Below, in pieces: positions 15,520 through 24,397 of a DNA stretch of 64,000 nucleotides. Location: positions 153,953 through 217,952 of the forward strand of contig NZ_JBGGTQ010000009.1 of assembly GCF_041320705.1 (NCBI RefSeq). Reading direction: 5' to 3'. The notes beneath the pieces were generated by a model that was not told the DNA's origin, did not search any database, and saw only the letters and a list, made by a program, of their open reading frames with translations. Both the position numbers and the translations under genes were made by a program. Every line of letters begins with the position of its first letter. Positions within the stretch are counted from its first letter, which is position 1. This DNA comes from Kineococcus mangrovi. GTDB lineage: Bacteria > Actinomycetota > Actinomycetes > Actinomycetales > Kineococcaceae.

Positions 15520-17748
15520 GTGGCGGTCGTGCAGCTCAGCCCGCTGAACGTCCTGTCCGACGTCCCGGGCCGGGCCCGGGTCCAGGCGGACTGGCTGCGG
15601 CGCAGCCCCGGGCGCGCGGTCGCCGCCGAGGAGGCCCTGGACCGCCTCCCCGGGACGCGGCTGGCCCGCGCCCACCCGGTGACGGGCAACGTCGTCGTCC
15701 ACTACGACCCGCAGGCCCTCACCCTGCCCGAGCTGCTCGCCGCCGTCGCCTCGGCCGCGGTCGTGCCCGCCGACGCCGAACCCGCCCGCACCCCGCGCTC
15801 GGCCGACGTCGGCAACGGCGAGGTCGCCCGCATCGCCGTCGGCGGGGCGGCACTGGCCCTGCTCGGGTTGCGCCGCTTCGCCTTCGGCCGCCCGCCGCTG
15901 CTGGGCCCGACCTCCCGGCTCGTGGCCACGGGCGTCACCGTCTTCTCCGGCTACCCCTTCCTCAAGGGGGCCGTCGGAGCCCTCGTCGGCCGTCGCAGCG
16001 CCGGCACCGACGCGCTCGTCTCGGCCGCCACCGTCGCGAGCCTGCTGCTGCGCGAGAACGTCGTGGCGCTCACGGTGCTGTGGCTGCTGAACATCGGCGA
16101 GTACCTGCAGGACCTCACCCTGCGCCGGACCCGCCGGGCGATCGCGGACCTGCTGCGGGGCAGCGAGACCACCGCCTGGGTGCAGCGCGCGGCCGCCGAC
16201 GGCCAGGTCGTCGAGCAGCGCGTGGACCTCACCGAGCTCGCGGTGGGCGACCTCGTCGTCGTCCACGACCAGTCGACGGTCCCCGTCGACGGCGAGGTCG
16301 TCGAGGGTGAGGCCGTCGTGGACCAGGCCGCGCTGACGGGCGAGAACCTCCCCGTCCAGCGCACCGTGGGGCACCCCGTCCTGGCGGGCAGCGTGAACCT
16401 GCGCGGGCGCCTCGTCGTGCGGGCCACCGCGACCGGTCAGGACACCGCCGTCGGTCGCATCGTCGCCCGCGTGGAGGACGCCCAGGCCGACCGCGCCCCC
16501 GTGCAGACGGTGGGGGACGCCTTCTCCCGCAAGTTCGTCCCCGCCTCCTTCGGGCTCGCCCTCGCCACGCTCGTCCTGACCCGCGACGTCCGCCGCGCCA
16601 TGACGATGCTGCTCATCGCCTGCCCCTGCGCCGTCGGGCTGGCCACCCCCACCGCCATCAGCGCCGCCATCGGCAACGGCGCCCGCCGCGGGATCCTCGT
16701 CAAGGGCGGGTCCCACCTCGAGGCCGCCGGTCGCGTCGACGCGTTCGTGTTCGACAAGACCGGGACCCTGACCGTCGGGCGCCCCGTCGTCACGAACGTC
16801 CTCAGCTTCCGCGACGACTGGACGCCCGAGCAGGTGCTGTCCGAGGCCGCGAACTCCGAGGTGCACTCCAAGCACCCGCTGGCGCAGGCCGTCATCCGGT
16901 CCACCGAGGAACGCCACCTCGTCATCCCGACCCACGAGGAGTGCGAGGTCATCCTCGGTCTCGGGATGCGCGTGCAGGCCAACGGCCGCGTCCTGCTCGT
17001 CGGCTCCCCCGGGCTCATGCGCCGCGAGGGCGTTGCCGTCGACGCGGCGGCGCAGGACTGGGTCGACCGGCTGCAGACGGCCGCCGAGACCCCGCTGCTG
17101 CTCGCCGTCGACGGGACCCTCACCGGTCTCGTCAGCCTGCGCGACGAGGTGCGCCCGGAGTCCCGGGCGGTCCTGGCGGAACTGCGCCGCACCGGGGTCG
17201 AGCGGATCGTCATGCTCACCGGCGACAACGAGCGCACCGCGGCCGCCGTGGCCGCCGAGCTCGGGGTCACCGAGTGGCGCGCCGAGGCCATGCCGGAGGA
17301 CAAGCAGGACGTCGTGCGGTCGCTGCAGGCGGAGGGGCTCACCGTCGCGGTCGTCGGGGACGGGACGAACGACGCCCCCGCCCTCGCGCTGGCCGACCTC
17401 GGCATCGCGATGGGGATGTCCGGCACCGACGTCGCGGTCGAGACGGCCGACGTCGCGCTCGTCGGCGACGACCTGCGCCGGTTGCTGCAACTGCGCGACC
17501 TCGGGGACCGGACCCTCGGGCTCATCCGGCAGAACTACGGCGCCTCGATCGCCGTCAACGGGTTCGGGTTGGCCCTGGGGGCCGCGGGCGCGCTGTCGCC
17601 GGTCCTGGCCGCCGTCGCGCACAACGCCTCCTCGGTGTTCGTCGCCGTGAACTCCGCCCGGCTCATCAGGTACCGGCTCCCGGCCCGGCAGCGGGGCGCG
17701 AGCGCAGCACGAGAGCCGCGGCCAGAGCCGTCGTCAACGGGACGGTGA
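15520..17748 (+). CDS. ctpC: CtpC-like P1B-type metal-transporting ATPase
   Basis: 742-aa membrane pump very similar to mycobacterial CtpC. The N-terminal HMA-like domain lacks a CxxC (VLSDVPGRARVQADWLR), and the conserved block ALLGLRRFAFGRPPLLG follows. The transmembrane metal site is CPC (368-370), with phospho-acceptor Asp412 in DKTGTLT, an SKHPLA motif and GDGTNDAPAL. CtpC confers zinc tolerance in mycobacteria (manganese has also been proposed), so zinc efflux is likely. It is coupled to the PacL-like gene. The C-terminus runs about 25 residues past the usual RYRL end and overlaps the convergent YibE/F gene by 83 bp. The Zn substrate is inference. Confidence 0.92.
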   Translation: MAVVQLSPLNVLSDVPGRARVQADWLRRSPGRAVAAEEALDRLPGTRLARAHPVTGNVVVHYDPQALTLPELLAAVASAAVVPADAEPARTPRSADVGNGEVARIAVGGAALALLGLRRFAFGRPPLLGPTSRLVATGVTVFSGYPFLKGAVGALVGRRSAGTDALVSAATVASLLLRENVVALTVLWLLNIGEYLQDLTLRRTRRAIADLLRGSETTAWVQRAAADGQVVEQRVDLTELAVGDLVVVHDQSTVPVDGEVVEGEAVVDQAALTGENLPVQRTVGHPVLAGSVNLRGRLVVRATATGQDTAVGRIVARVEDAQADRAPVQTVGDAFSRKFVPASFGLALATLVLTRDVRRAMTMLLIACPCAVGLATPTAISAAIGNGARRGILVKGGSHLEAAGRVDAFVFDKTGTLTVGRPVVTNVLSFRDDWTPEQVLSEAANSEVHSKHPLAQAVIRSTEERHLVIPTHEECEVILGLGMRVQANGRVLLVGSPGLMRREGVAVDAAAQDWVDRLQTAAETPLLLAVDGTLTGLVSLRDEVRPESRAVLAELRRTGVERIVMLTGDNERTAAAVAAELGVTEWRAEAMPEDKQDVVRSLQAEGLTVAVVGDGTNDAPALALADLGIAMGMSGTDVAVETADVALVGDDLRRLLQLRDLGDRTLGLIRQNYGASIAVNGFGLALGAAGALSPVLAAVAHNASSVFVAVNSARLIRYRLPARQRGASAAREPRPEPSSTGR

Positions 17749-18913
17749 GGGCCAGGGCGATCCCGCCCACGGCCGATCGCACAAGTTCCTCCGCGATGGC
17801 CGCCGAGTTCACGAGCTGCCCCACGGGCTGGTCGTACAGCCGCAGCAGCAGCAGCGAGGGCATCGCCGCGCCCGCGTACGCGAACGTCACCGTGTAGACC
17901 GTCGAGGCCAGGTGGTCGCGGCCCACCCGCATCCCCGCGGCGAACAGCTCGCGGAAACCCCCGCCGCGGGCGGCCCGCACCTCCCACACCGCCGCGGCCT
18001 GCGTGATGGTCACGTCGTTCAGCAACCCCAGCGCCGCGACCAGCGTCCCCGCCAGCACGACGCCGCGCAGGTCGACCGCTCCCGTCAGCACGGTCACCGT
18101 GTAGGCGCTCTCGTCGCTGAGCCCGGTCAGGTGCGTCGCGTCGACGGCCAGCACGGCGGCCCCCGCGGTCACGAGCAACCCCGCCACCGTCCCGAGGTAG
18201 GCCACCGTCGTGCGCGCCGAGAACCCGTGCGTCAGGTAGAGCACGAACCCCATGACGGCGACCGCGGAACTCAGGCCGACGACGACCGCGTTCTCCTCCG
18301 TCAGCAGGGCGGGGACGACGTGGAACGCGATGGCCGCTCCGCCCACCGCCAGCCCCGCGAGCGCCGCCAGGCCCCGCCGCCGTCCCACGGCGACGGTCAG
18401 CACGACGAACACCGTCACGAGGACGACCAGCGGGACGCGCCGGTCGACGTCCTCCCACGCGTAGACCGCCGGTCCACCGGCCTCACCCGGGTACTCGGTC
18501 AGGACCACCCGGTCCCCCGCGGACAGGCCGCCGTGGAACACCGCGGCCGGAACCGTGACCGTGACCTCCCGGGCCGAACCGTCGACGCGGACCCTCGCCT
18601 CCGGGCACTCGACCGTCTCCGGCAGCGTGCCGTCCGGCAGGCGCTCCTCGGCCAGTTCGGCGCGGCACGTCAGCATCCGGGTACCCGTGACGTCGCCCCG
18701 CACCGTCTGCGCGCCGACGTACGTCGTCGAGGCCGAGGGGACCTCGCCCGGCCACGTCGCCACGACGCCGGCGACGGCCGCGGCCAGCACCACCAGCACG
18801 ACCGCCGTCAGGGTGCGCCGGGTCCGCCGGGGCAGCGGTTCCAGCGCCTCGCCCGGCGCCCCGCCGTGCCCGTGCCCGTGCCCGTGTTCCTGCCCGTGTC
18901 CGTGTGCACCCAC
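17666..18913 (-). CDS. YibE/F-family membrane protein with His-rich N-terminus
   Basis: 415 aa. Residues 3-14 form a metal-binding-like His/Gly tract (HGHGQEHGHGHG). One membrane helix (about 35-55) anchors an extracytoplasmic domain with two Cys (near 79 and 97), and seven or so helices fill the YibE/F domain (about 150-410, GLLNDVTITQAAAVWEVRAA). GTG at 18913 has GAGGA upstream; a nearby ATG is out of frame. YibE/F proteins are of unknown function, possibly permeases. Convergence with the zinc-type ATPase and the His tract suggest a metal role (inference). Confidence 0.87.
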   Translation of the reverse strand: MGAHGHGQEHGHGHGHGGAPGEALEPLPRRTRRTLTAVVLVVLAAAVAGVVATWPGEVPSASTTYVGAQTVRGDVTGTRMLTCRAELAEERLPDGTLPETVECPEARVRVDGSAREVTVTVPAAVFHGGLSAGDRVVLTEYPGEAGGPAVYAWEDVDRRVPLVVLVTVFVVLTVAVGRRRGLAALAGLAVGGAAIAFHVVPALLTEENAVVVGLSSAVAVMGFVLYLTHGFSARTTVAYLGTVAGLLVTAGAAVLAVDATHLTGLSDESAYTVTVLTGAVDLRGVVLAGTLVAALGLLNDVTITQAAAVWEVRAARGGGFRELFAAGMRVGRDHLASTVYTVTFAYAGAAMPSLLLLRLYDQPVGQLVNSAAIAEELVRSAVGGIALALTVPLTTALAAALVLRSRPAAGPGAGT

Positions 18914-18942
18914 CCGGCCATCCTCGCGGACGACCCGACGGG

Positions 18943-19920
18943 TCAGCGCGACCCGTGCTCCCGCAACCGCTCCCACTCGTCCCGGAACAGCGGCAGGACC
19001 GTCCCGTGCTTGGTCGAGGGCGGGATGGACACCTCCCGGTCCGGAACGGGGTCCCACCGGCCCGAGTCCAGGTCGTCGCACTGCAGGGCGAAGTACCCCT
19101 GCGGCCACTGCGCGTACTGGTCCAGGAACAGGTACCAGCGCTCGCGGTCGCGGGCGCGCACGATGAGCGGGGCCTCGACGCCGCCCGGGTAGCGGTCCCC
19201 GGCGATGTTCGTCGTCACGACCTCGAAGTCGTCGGCGAACAGGGCCGAGCCGCGTTCGAGGAAGATGCCCCAGCCACCCGTGCGGTCCTCGTCCTTGGAG
19301 AACCGGTAGACGCGGCCGTGCTCGTGCAGCACGGCGGTGTCGATGATGTCCCGGCCCCCGGTGTCGACCATGACCTCCGTCGGGCCGAACGTCCGGAAGT
19401 CGCGCGTGCGGGCGGCGAGGATGCGGCTGTAGCTCTCGCTCGCGTGCTCGACGTCGTCCTCGGGGTACAGCCGGGAGGACCAGAACACGACCTGCTCGCC
19501 GGTCGCGGGGTCCTTCGTCACCTCCGGCGCCCACGCCATGCCGGCCGTCGGCGGCGCCACCTCGACCAGCCGCGGTCCGTCCCAGGTCAGCAGGTCCTCG
19601 GAGTCCCACAGCACGAGGGAACGGCTGCCGTGCCGGCGCCACTCGTCCCACCGCAGGCCCCCGCCGTCCCACACGCGCAGGTCCGTCGCGAGGACGTGGA
19701 ACCGGCCCTCGTCGTCGCGCACGATCGCGGGGTCGCGCACCCCGGTCGTGCCCACCCGCGACTCCAGGACGGGTTCCCCGCCCCACAGCGGGTCCCAGCG
19801 CAGCGGGGAGTCGTCCCGGCTGAGGGAGAAGTGGATCTTCTCGGCGTGCCCGTCGGGGTCCTCCCGGAAGTGCGCGAGGAGCCAGCCGAACTCGCTGCGG
19901 TCGTTCTCGAGGTCGCTCAC
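18943..19920 (-). CDS. GH43-like five-bladed propeller glycosidase
   Basis: 325 aa, no signal peptide. The block GVRDPAIVRDDEGRFHVLATD carries the Asp-Pro of GH43 catalytic bases; MAWAPEV and a VEAPLIV stretch with a Glu match the second and third catalytic regions of arabinosidase/xylosidase-type enzymes. GTG at 19920 chosen; the longer frame upstream is Arg/Gly low-complexity. It should act on arabinose-, xylose- or galactose-containing oligosaccharides, probably inside the cell. It lies 29 bp upstream of YibE/F on the same strand, with no clear functional link. Confidence 0.8.
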   Translation of the reverse strand: MSDLENDRSEFGWLLAHFREDPDGHAEKIHFSLSRDDSPLRWDPLWGGEPVLESRVGTTGVRDPAIVRDDEGRFHVLATDLRVWDGGGLRWDEWRRHGSRSLVLWDSEDLLTWDGPRLVEVAPPTAGMAWAPEVTKDPATGEQVVFWSSRLYPEDDVEHASESYSRILAARTRDFRTFGPTEVMVDTGGRDIIDTAVLHEHGRVYRFSKDEDRTGGWGIFLERGSALFADDFEVVTTNIAGDRYPGGVEAPLIVRARDRERWYLFLDQYAQWPQGYFALQCDDLDSGRWDPVPDREVSIPPSTKHGTVLPLFRDEWERLREHGSR

Positions 19921-20117
19921 GGGCACCACCCTCTCAACCCCTGCCGGTGTCGCGAGCCCACTCCGGCGGAGCCGTCGACGCGGCCAGCCGGTCCCACCAC
20001 CTCCTCGGCGCCGGGGACCGCCACGGCGCGGGCCGAGCGGACGTCGAGCACGCACAGCTGGCCGCTCACGCCCCCGCCCGACGCGCGGGCGGGCCCCGCC
20101 TCGGGCACGGTGGACGG

Positions 20118-20945
20118 GTGCCCGAGGGCGACACCGTCTTCCTGCTCGCCCGCCGCCTCCAGGCCCGGCTGGCGGGCCGCCCGGTGCGCCGCAGCGACCT
20201 GCGCGTGCCGCGCTTCGCGACCGCCGACCTGTCGGGCACGCGGCTGGTGGGGACCGTCTCGCGCGGCAAGCACCTGCTGACCCGCCTCGTCCCCGACGGC
20301 CCCTCCGCGGTCACCGAACCCCTCACCCTGCACACCCACCTGCGGATGGACGGGGAGTGGGCCGTCCTCGGCCCCGGCAAGGTGCTGCCTGCCCGCCTCC
20401 GGCCCGACGTGCGGGTCGTGCTGGAGACGGACGGGCCGACGGCGGTGGCGCTGCGCATGCCGGTCGTCGAGCTCGTCCCGACCGCTCTGGAGCACACCGT
20501 CGTCGGGCACCTGGGTCCCGACCTGCTCGACGCGGGGCTCAGCGTCCAGGACCGGGTCGAGCGCTCCGTCGCGAACCTCGCCCTGCGGCCCGAGCGGGGG
20601 CTCAAGGCCGCGCTGCTGGACCAGCGCAACCTCGCCGGCATCGGCAACCTCTGGGCCGACGAGCTGTGCTTCCTGCGCGGACGGTCCCCGTGGGCGGCCG
20701 TGGGGGACGTCGACCTGCCGCCGCTGGTGCGGTTGGCGGTGCGGATGCTCACGTTCTCCGTCGGCCCCTCGCGGGCGCGGCAGGTCACGACGGGCGACAC
20801 CCGGCCGGGCCGGCAGCACTGGGTCTCGGGGCGCGCGGGCGAGCCGTGCCTGCGGTGCGGGACGACGGTGCGGGTCGAGGCCGAGGTGCCCGGGGACGCC
20901 GAACGGCGCCGCACGTGGTGGTGCCCGCACTGCCAACCGGGGTGA
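20118..20945 (+). CDS. nei: Fpg/Nei-type DNA glycosylase-AP lyase (Nei2-like)
   Basis: 275-aa base-excision repair enzyme. After removal of the initiator, Pro2-Glu3 form the catalytic N-terminus (PEGDTV). Lys51 in SRGKHL, the LHTHLRMDGEW block, the H2TH region (LLDQRNLAGIGNLWADELCF) and a C-terminal zinc finger (Cys244, 247, 269, 272) are present. The pattern resembles mycobacterial Nei2. It removes oxidised pyrimidines. The GTG at 20118 is fixed by the need for Pro at position 2; a longer frame upstream cannot give an active enzyme. Followed by a hairpin. Confidence 0.93.
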   Translation: MPEGDTVFLLARRLQARLAGRPVRRSDLRVPRFATADLSGTRLVGTVSRGKHLLTRLVPDGPSAVTEPLTLHTHLRMDGEWAVLGPGKVLPARLRPDVRVVLETDGPTAVALRMPVVELVPTALEHTVVGHLGPDLLDAGLSVQDRVERSVANLALRPERGLKAALLDQRNLAGIGNLWADELCFLRGRSPWAAVGDVDLPPLVRLAVRMLTFSVGPSRARQVTTGDTRPGRQHWVSGRAGEPCLRCGTTVRVEAEVPGDAERRRTWWCPHCQPG

Positions 20946-20967
20946 ACCACGGCCCGGCACGGTGAAC

Positions 20968-20990
20968 GGGCGGTGTCGCGGACACCGCCC
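20968..20990 (+). terminator. Hairpin terminator after nei
   Basis: GGGCGGTGTC and GACACCGCCC (perfect 10-bp arms, GCG loop) lie 22 bp after the nei stop. It separates the repair gene from the ugp-type operon. Confidence 0.75.
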
Positions 20991-21116
20991 CGGACGGTTG
21001 CAGGTGAACAGTCGATGACCGTTGGCCTCCCCGGGGTGCGAGCGCCCGGAACGCCCGGGAACGCGAACTACTGTTCCTGACGTCCAGCCCGCTCCTCGTC
21101 CTGGGAGGAGGTCGCG

Positions 21117-22052
21117 TTGACGACCCTCCACCAGGTTCCCGCACCGCGCACCCGGAACACCCGAACCGGGAGAACTCCGTGGCGGTCGTGGGGAACCTTC
21201 CTGCTGCTCGCCGGGCCCAACGTCGCGCTCCTCGTCCTGTTCGTCTACAAGCCCCTCGTCCAGAACGTGCAGTACTCGCTGCTGCACTGGAACCTCGGCT
21301 CCGACACCGCCACCCACGTCGGGCTGCAGAACTACGAGAACTACTTCACCAACCCCAAGACCCCCGCGGTCCTGCTGACGACGCTGGTCTTCGCCGTCGT
21401 CACGGTCGGCGGCTGCATGGCGCTCGGCCTCGCGCTCGCCCGCCTGCTCGACCGGAACCTGCGGGGCCGGACGTTCGTCCGCGCCGCGGTGTTCGCGCCG
21501 TACGTCCTGTCCGGTGTCGCGGTGGGCATGTGCTGGCTGTTCGTCTTCGACCCGCAGTACGGGCTGGTGTCGGGACTGCTGCGCGCGGTGGGGGTGGGTT
21601 CCCCGAACTGGTACAACGACCCCGACTGGGCCCTGGCCATGGTCTGCATCGTGTACCTGTGGAAGTACGTCGGCTACGTCGCGATCATCTACCTGGCCGC
21701 GCTGCAGTCGGTCCCGCACGACATCCTCGAGGCCGCGCAGATCGACGGCGCGTCGCCGCTGCGGACGTTCTGGTCCATCGTCTTCCCGCTGCTGTCCCCG
21801 ACGACGTTCTTCCTCGGTGTCACGGTGTTCATCGAGTCCAACGCCGGCGGGTCCTTCGACATCATCCGCGCCATGACCAAGGGCGGGCCGCTGGAGGGCA
21901 CCACGACGATGGTCTACCAGGTCTACCAGGAAGCCTTCGTCGACGGTTCCGCCGGCTACGCCTCGGCGATCGCCACGCTGCTGTTCCTCGCCCTGCTCGT
22001 CGTGACCCTCGTCCAGATGGTCGTCGTGGAACGGAAGGTGCACTACCGGTGA
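21117..22052 (+). CDS. ugpA: ABC importer permease, UgpA-like
   Basis: 311-aa membrane protein with six helices and the EAA loop EAAQIDGASPLRTFWSIVFPLLSP (about 205-228). TTG start at 21117 supported by GGAGGAG at 21104-21110. It heads an operon of two permeases, a lipoprotein binding protein and a glycerophosphodiester phosphodiesterase. This is the content of the sn-glycerol-3-phosphate/glycerophosphodiester uptake system. No ATPase is encoded; a shared UgpC/MsmK-type ATPase elsewhere is expected. The ugp assignment comes from the operon, as permeases of this class are hard to tell apart. Confidence 0.85.
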   Translation: MTTLHQVPAPRTRNTRTGRTPWRSWGTFLLLAGPNVALLVLFVYKPLVQNVQYSLLHWNLGSDTATHVGLQNYENYFTNPKTPAVLLTTLVFAVVTVGGCMALGLALARLLDRNLRGRTFVRAAVFAPYVLSGVAVGMCWLFVFDPQYGLVSGLLRAVGVGSPNWYNDPDWALAMVCIVYLWKYVGYVAIIYLAALQSVPHDILEAAQIDGASPLRTFWSIVFPLLSPTTFFLGVTVFIESNAGGSFDIIRAMTKGGPLEGTTTMVYQVYQEAFVDGSAGYASAIATLLFLALLVVTLVQMVVVERKVHYR

Positions 22053-22951
22053 GCGTCCAGGAGAGGACCACGTCGGGTTCCGGCAGGGTCCCGGCCCCGC
22101 GTCGCGGGGGCGCAGGACCCGCGCGCCCCCGTCGCCGCCGCGTCGACGTCCCCGGGTACGCCGGGCTCGTCGTGGCCGGTCTCGTCATGGTCGTGCCGAT
22201 GCTCTGGATGCTGCTGGCGTCCTTCAAGCAGCGGGACGAGATCTACACGATCCCGTCGCAGTGGCTGCCGCGGGCGCTGCAGTGGCAGAACTACGCGGAC
22301 GTGTTCGCGACCGTCCCGTTCGCGCACTTCCTGCTCAACAGCGTCATCACGACCGTCGCCGGCGCCGGGCTCAAGGTCGTCCTCGGGCTCATGTGCGCCT
22401 ACGCGCTCGTGTTCGTCGAGTTCCCCGCCAGGCGCCTGGTGTTCCTCGTCGTCCTGGCGGCCCTCATGGTGCCGCCGCAGGTGACGCTCATCCCGAACTA
22501 CACCCTCATCGCCCAGATCGGCTGGCTGAACTCCTACCAGGGGATCGTGCTGCCGGGACTGGCCAGCTCGCTCGGGACGTTCCTGTTCCGCCAGCACTTC
22601 CAGACGCTGCCCGCCTCGGTCCTGGAGGCCGCGACGCTGGACGGCGCGGGGCACTGGCGACGGCTGTGGCAGTTCGTCGTGCCGCTGTCCGCCCCCACCG
22701 TCTCGGCCGTCGCGCTCGTCTCGGTCGTGGGGGAGTGGAACCAGTACCTGTGGCCGCTCCTGGTCACCGACCGGGCGGACAGGATGACGCTGCCAGTCGG
22801 CCTGACCCTGCTGCAGAACAACGACGGCATCACCAACTGGGGCGTCCTCATGGCCGGCACCGTGCTGGTCATGCTGCCGATCCTGCTCGTCTTTCTCTTC
22901 TTCCAGCGACGCCTCGTGGCCGGTCTCGCCACGGGTGCGCTCGCCAACTGA
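22049..22951 (+). CDS. ugpE: ABC importer permease, UgpE-like
   Basis: 300 aa, six membrane helices after an Arg/Pro-rich cytoplasmic N-terminus of about 35 residues. The EAA loop is EAATLDGAGHWRRLWQFVVP (about 190-209). GTG overlaps the UgpA-like stop by 4 bp. It forms the heterodimeric channel with the preceding gene. The next gene (binding protein) starts 41 bp later with its own AGGAG site. Confidence 0.85.
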   Translation: MSVQERTTSGSGRVPAPRRGGAGPARPRRRRVDVPGYAGLVVAGLVMVVPMLWMLLASFKQRDEIYTIPSQWLPRALQWQNYADVFATVPFAHFLLNSVITTVAGAGLKVVLGLMCAYALVFVEFPARRLVFLVVLAALMVPPQVTLIPNYTLIAQIGWLNSYQGIVLPGLASSLGTFLFRQHFQTLPASVLEAATLDGAGHWRRLWQFVVPLSAPTVSAVALVSVVGEWNQYLWPLLVTDRADRMTLPVGLTLLQNNDGITNWGVLMAGTVLVMLPILLVFLFFQRRLVAGLATGALAN

Positions 22952-22992
22952 CCCACCCACCCCTGTCAGCACCACCAGCATCAGGAGAACCC

Positions 22993-24354
22993 GTGAACAC
23001 CTCGTCCCTCGTGCTGCCCCGACGCGGCGTCCTCGGCCTGGCCGGCCTCGGCGCCGCCGGGCTCGGCCTCGCCGCCTGCTCCGGCCCCTCCACCGCCTCC
23101 TCCGGCACCAGCTCGGCGTCCGCCTCGGGGACGGACTGGTCCAAGGTCACCCCCGCCGACGAGGTCACCGTCTGGACCAACCACCCCGGGTCCTCCCAGG
23201 CCGTCGAGGCCGAGTTCCTGAAGCGGTGGAACGAGGAGAACTCCGACATCCGGGTCGAGTTCGTCACCGCGGGATCGAACTACGACGAGATCTCGCAGAA
23301 GTTCCAGGCCGCGCTCACCGGTTCCGACCTGCCCGACCTGGTCCTGCTGAGCGACGTCTGGTGGTTCCGCTACGCCCTGAACGGCCAGCTCACCCCGCTG
23401 CAGGAGCTGCTGCCCGCCGCCGGGGTCGACCCCGGGAACTACCAGGACGGCCTGTACGCCGACTACCAGTACGAGGGCTCGCAGTGGGCGGTCCCCTACT
23501 GCCGCTCGACCCCCGTCTTCTACTACAACAAGGAGCACTGGGCGAAGGCCGGTCTGCCCGACCGCGGCCCGCAGACCTGGTCGGAGTTCGAGGAGTGGCT
23601 GCCGAAGCTGCAGGCGGCCGGGACCGGGGCGCAGACCCCCTACGGGCTGGGCAAGGGGACGGGCAACGCGACCTGGATCCACCAGAACGTCATCTGGGGC
23701 ATGGGAGGGGCGCTGTCGGACGAGTGGACGATGACCGTGGACAGCGAGAAGGTGCTCGCGGCCAGCGACTACGTCCGCTCCTACATCACCCGGGGGTGGG
23801 CGGCGGTCTCCTCCTCCGACCAGGCCTCGGACTTCGGGGCGGGCCTGTACTCCTCGGTCATCGGCTCCACCGGATCGCTGTCCGGCATCCTCAAGGCTGC
23901 GGACTTCGAGGTCGGCAACGCCTTCCTGCCCGGTGGCCCGGCTGGGCAGTTCGTCCCCACCGGCGGGGCCGGGTTCGCCGTCCCGGCCAAGCGGACCCCG
24001 GAGCAGCAGCTCGCCGCGGCGACGTTCCTCGCCTTCCTCGCGCAGGACGACAACACCGCCTACTTCTCCCAGAACACCGGGTACATGCCGGTCACCACCG
24101 GTGCGGTGAACTCCGCGACGATGCAGCAGGTCTACGCCCAGACCCCGCTGTTCAAGACCGCGGTCGACCAGCTCGCCCACACCAGGACGCAGGACTACGC
24201 CCGCGTCTTCGTGCCCGGCGGTGACCAGTCCACCGTGACGGCGTGGGAGAAGGTCATGCTGCAGGGCGCCGCGTCCCAGGACGCCTGGGGCGTCGCGCAG
24301 GGCGAGGTCGAGCAGTCCTACGAGGCCGACGTGAAGCCGCTGCTGAACTCCTGA
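22993..24354 (+). CDS. ugpB: Extracellular solute-binding lipoprotein, UgpB-like
   Basis: 453 aa. Lipoprotein signal with twin Arg at 10-11 and lipobox LAAC, lipid-bearing Cys29, then a Ser/Thr-rich linker. The mature part is a family-1 binding protein (EVTVWTNHPGSSQAVEAEF; QKFQAALTGSDLPDLVLLSDVWWFRYALN, the latter close to UgpB). It should capture glycerol-3-phosphate or glycerophosphodiesters outside the membrane and deliver them to UgpA/E. The downstream diesterase supports this; a sugar substrate remains possible. Confidence 0.87.
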   Translation: MNTSSLVLPRRGVLGLAGLGAAGLGLAACSGPSTASSGTSSASASGTDWSKVTPADEVTVWTNHPGSSQAVEAEFLKRWNEENSDIRVEFVTAGSNYDEISQKFQAALTGSDLPDLVLLSDVWWFRYALNGQLTPLQELLPAAGVDPGNYQDGLYADYQYEGSQWAVPYCRSTPVFYYNKEHWAKAGLPDRGPQTWSEFEEWLPKLQAAGTGAQTPYGLGKGTGNATWIHQNVIWGMGGALSDEWTMTVDSEKVLAASDYVRSYITRGWAAVSSSDQASDFGAGLYSSVIGSTGSLSGILKAADFEVGNAFLPGGPAGQFVPTGGAGFAVPAKRTPEQQLAAATFLAFLAQDDNTAYFSQNTGYMPVTTGAVNSATMQQVYAQTPLFKTAVDQLAHTRTQDYARVFVPGGDQSTVTAWEKVMLQGAASQDAWGVAQGEVEQSYEADVKPLLNS

Positions 24355-24397
24355 CCCCGTCCACCCACCCTTCGACACCAGGGGAGAACCCCGTCCC

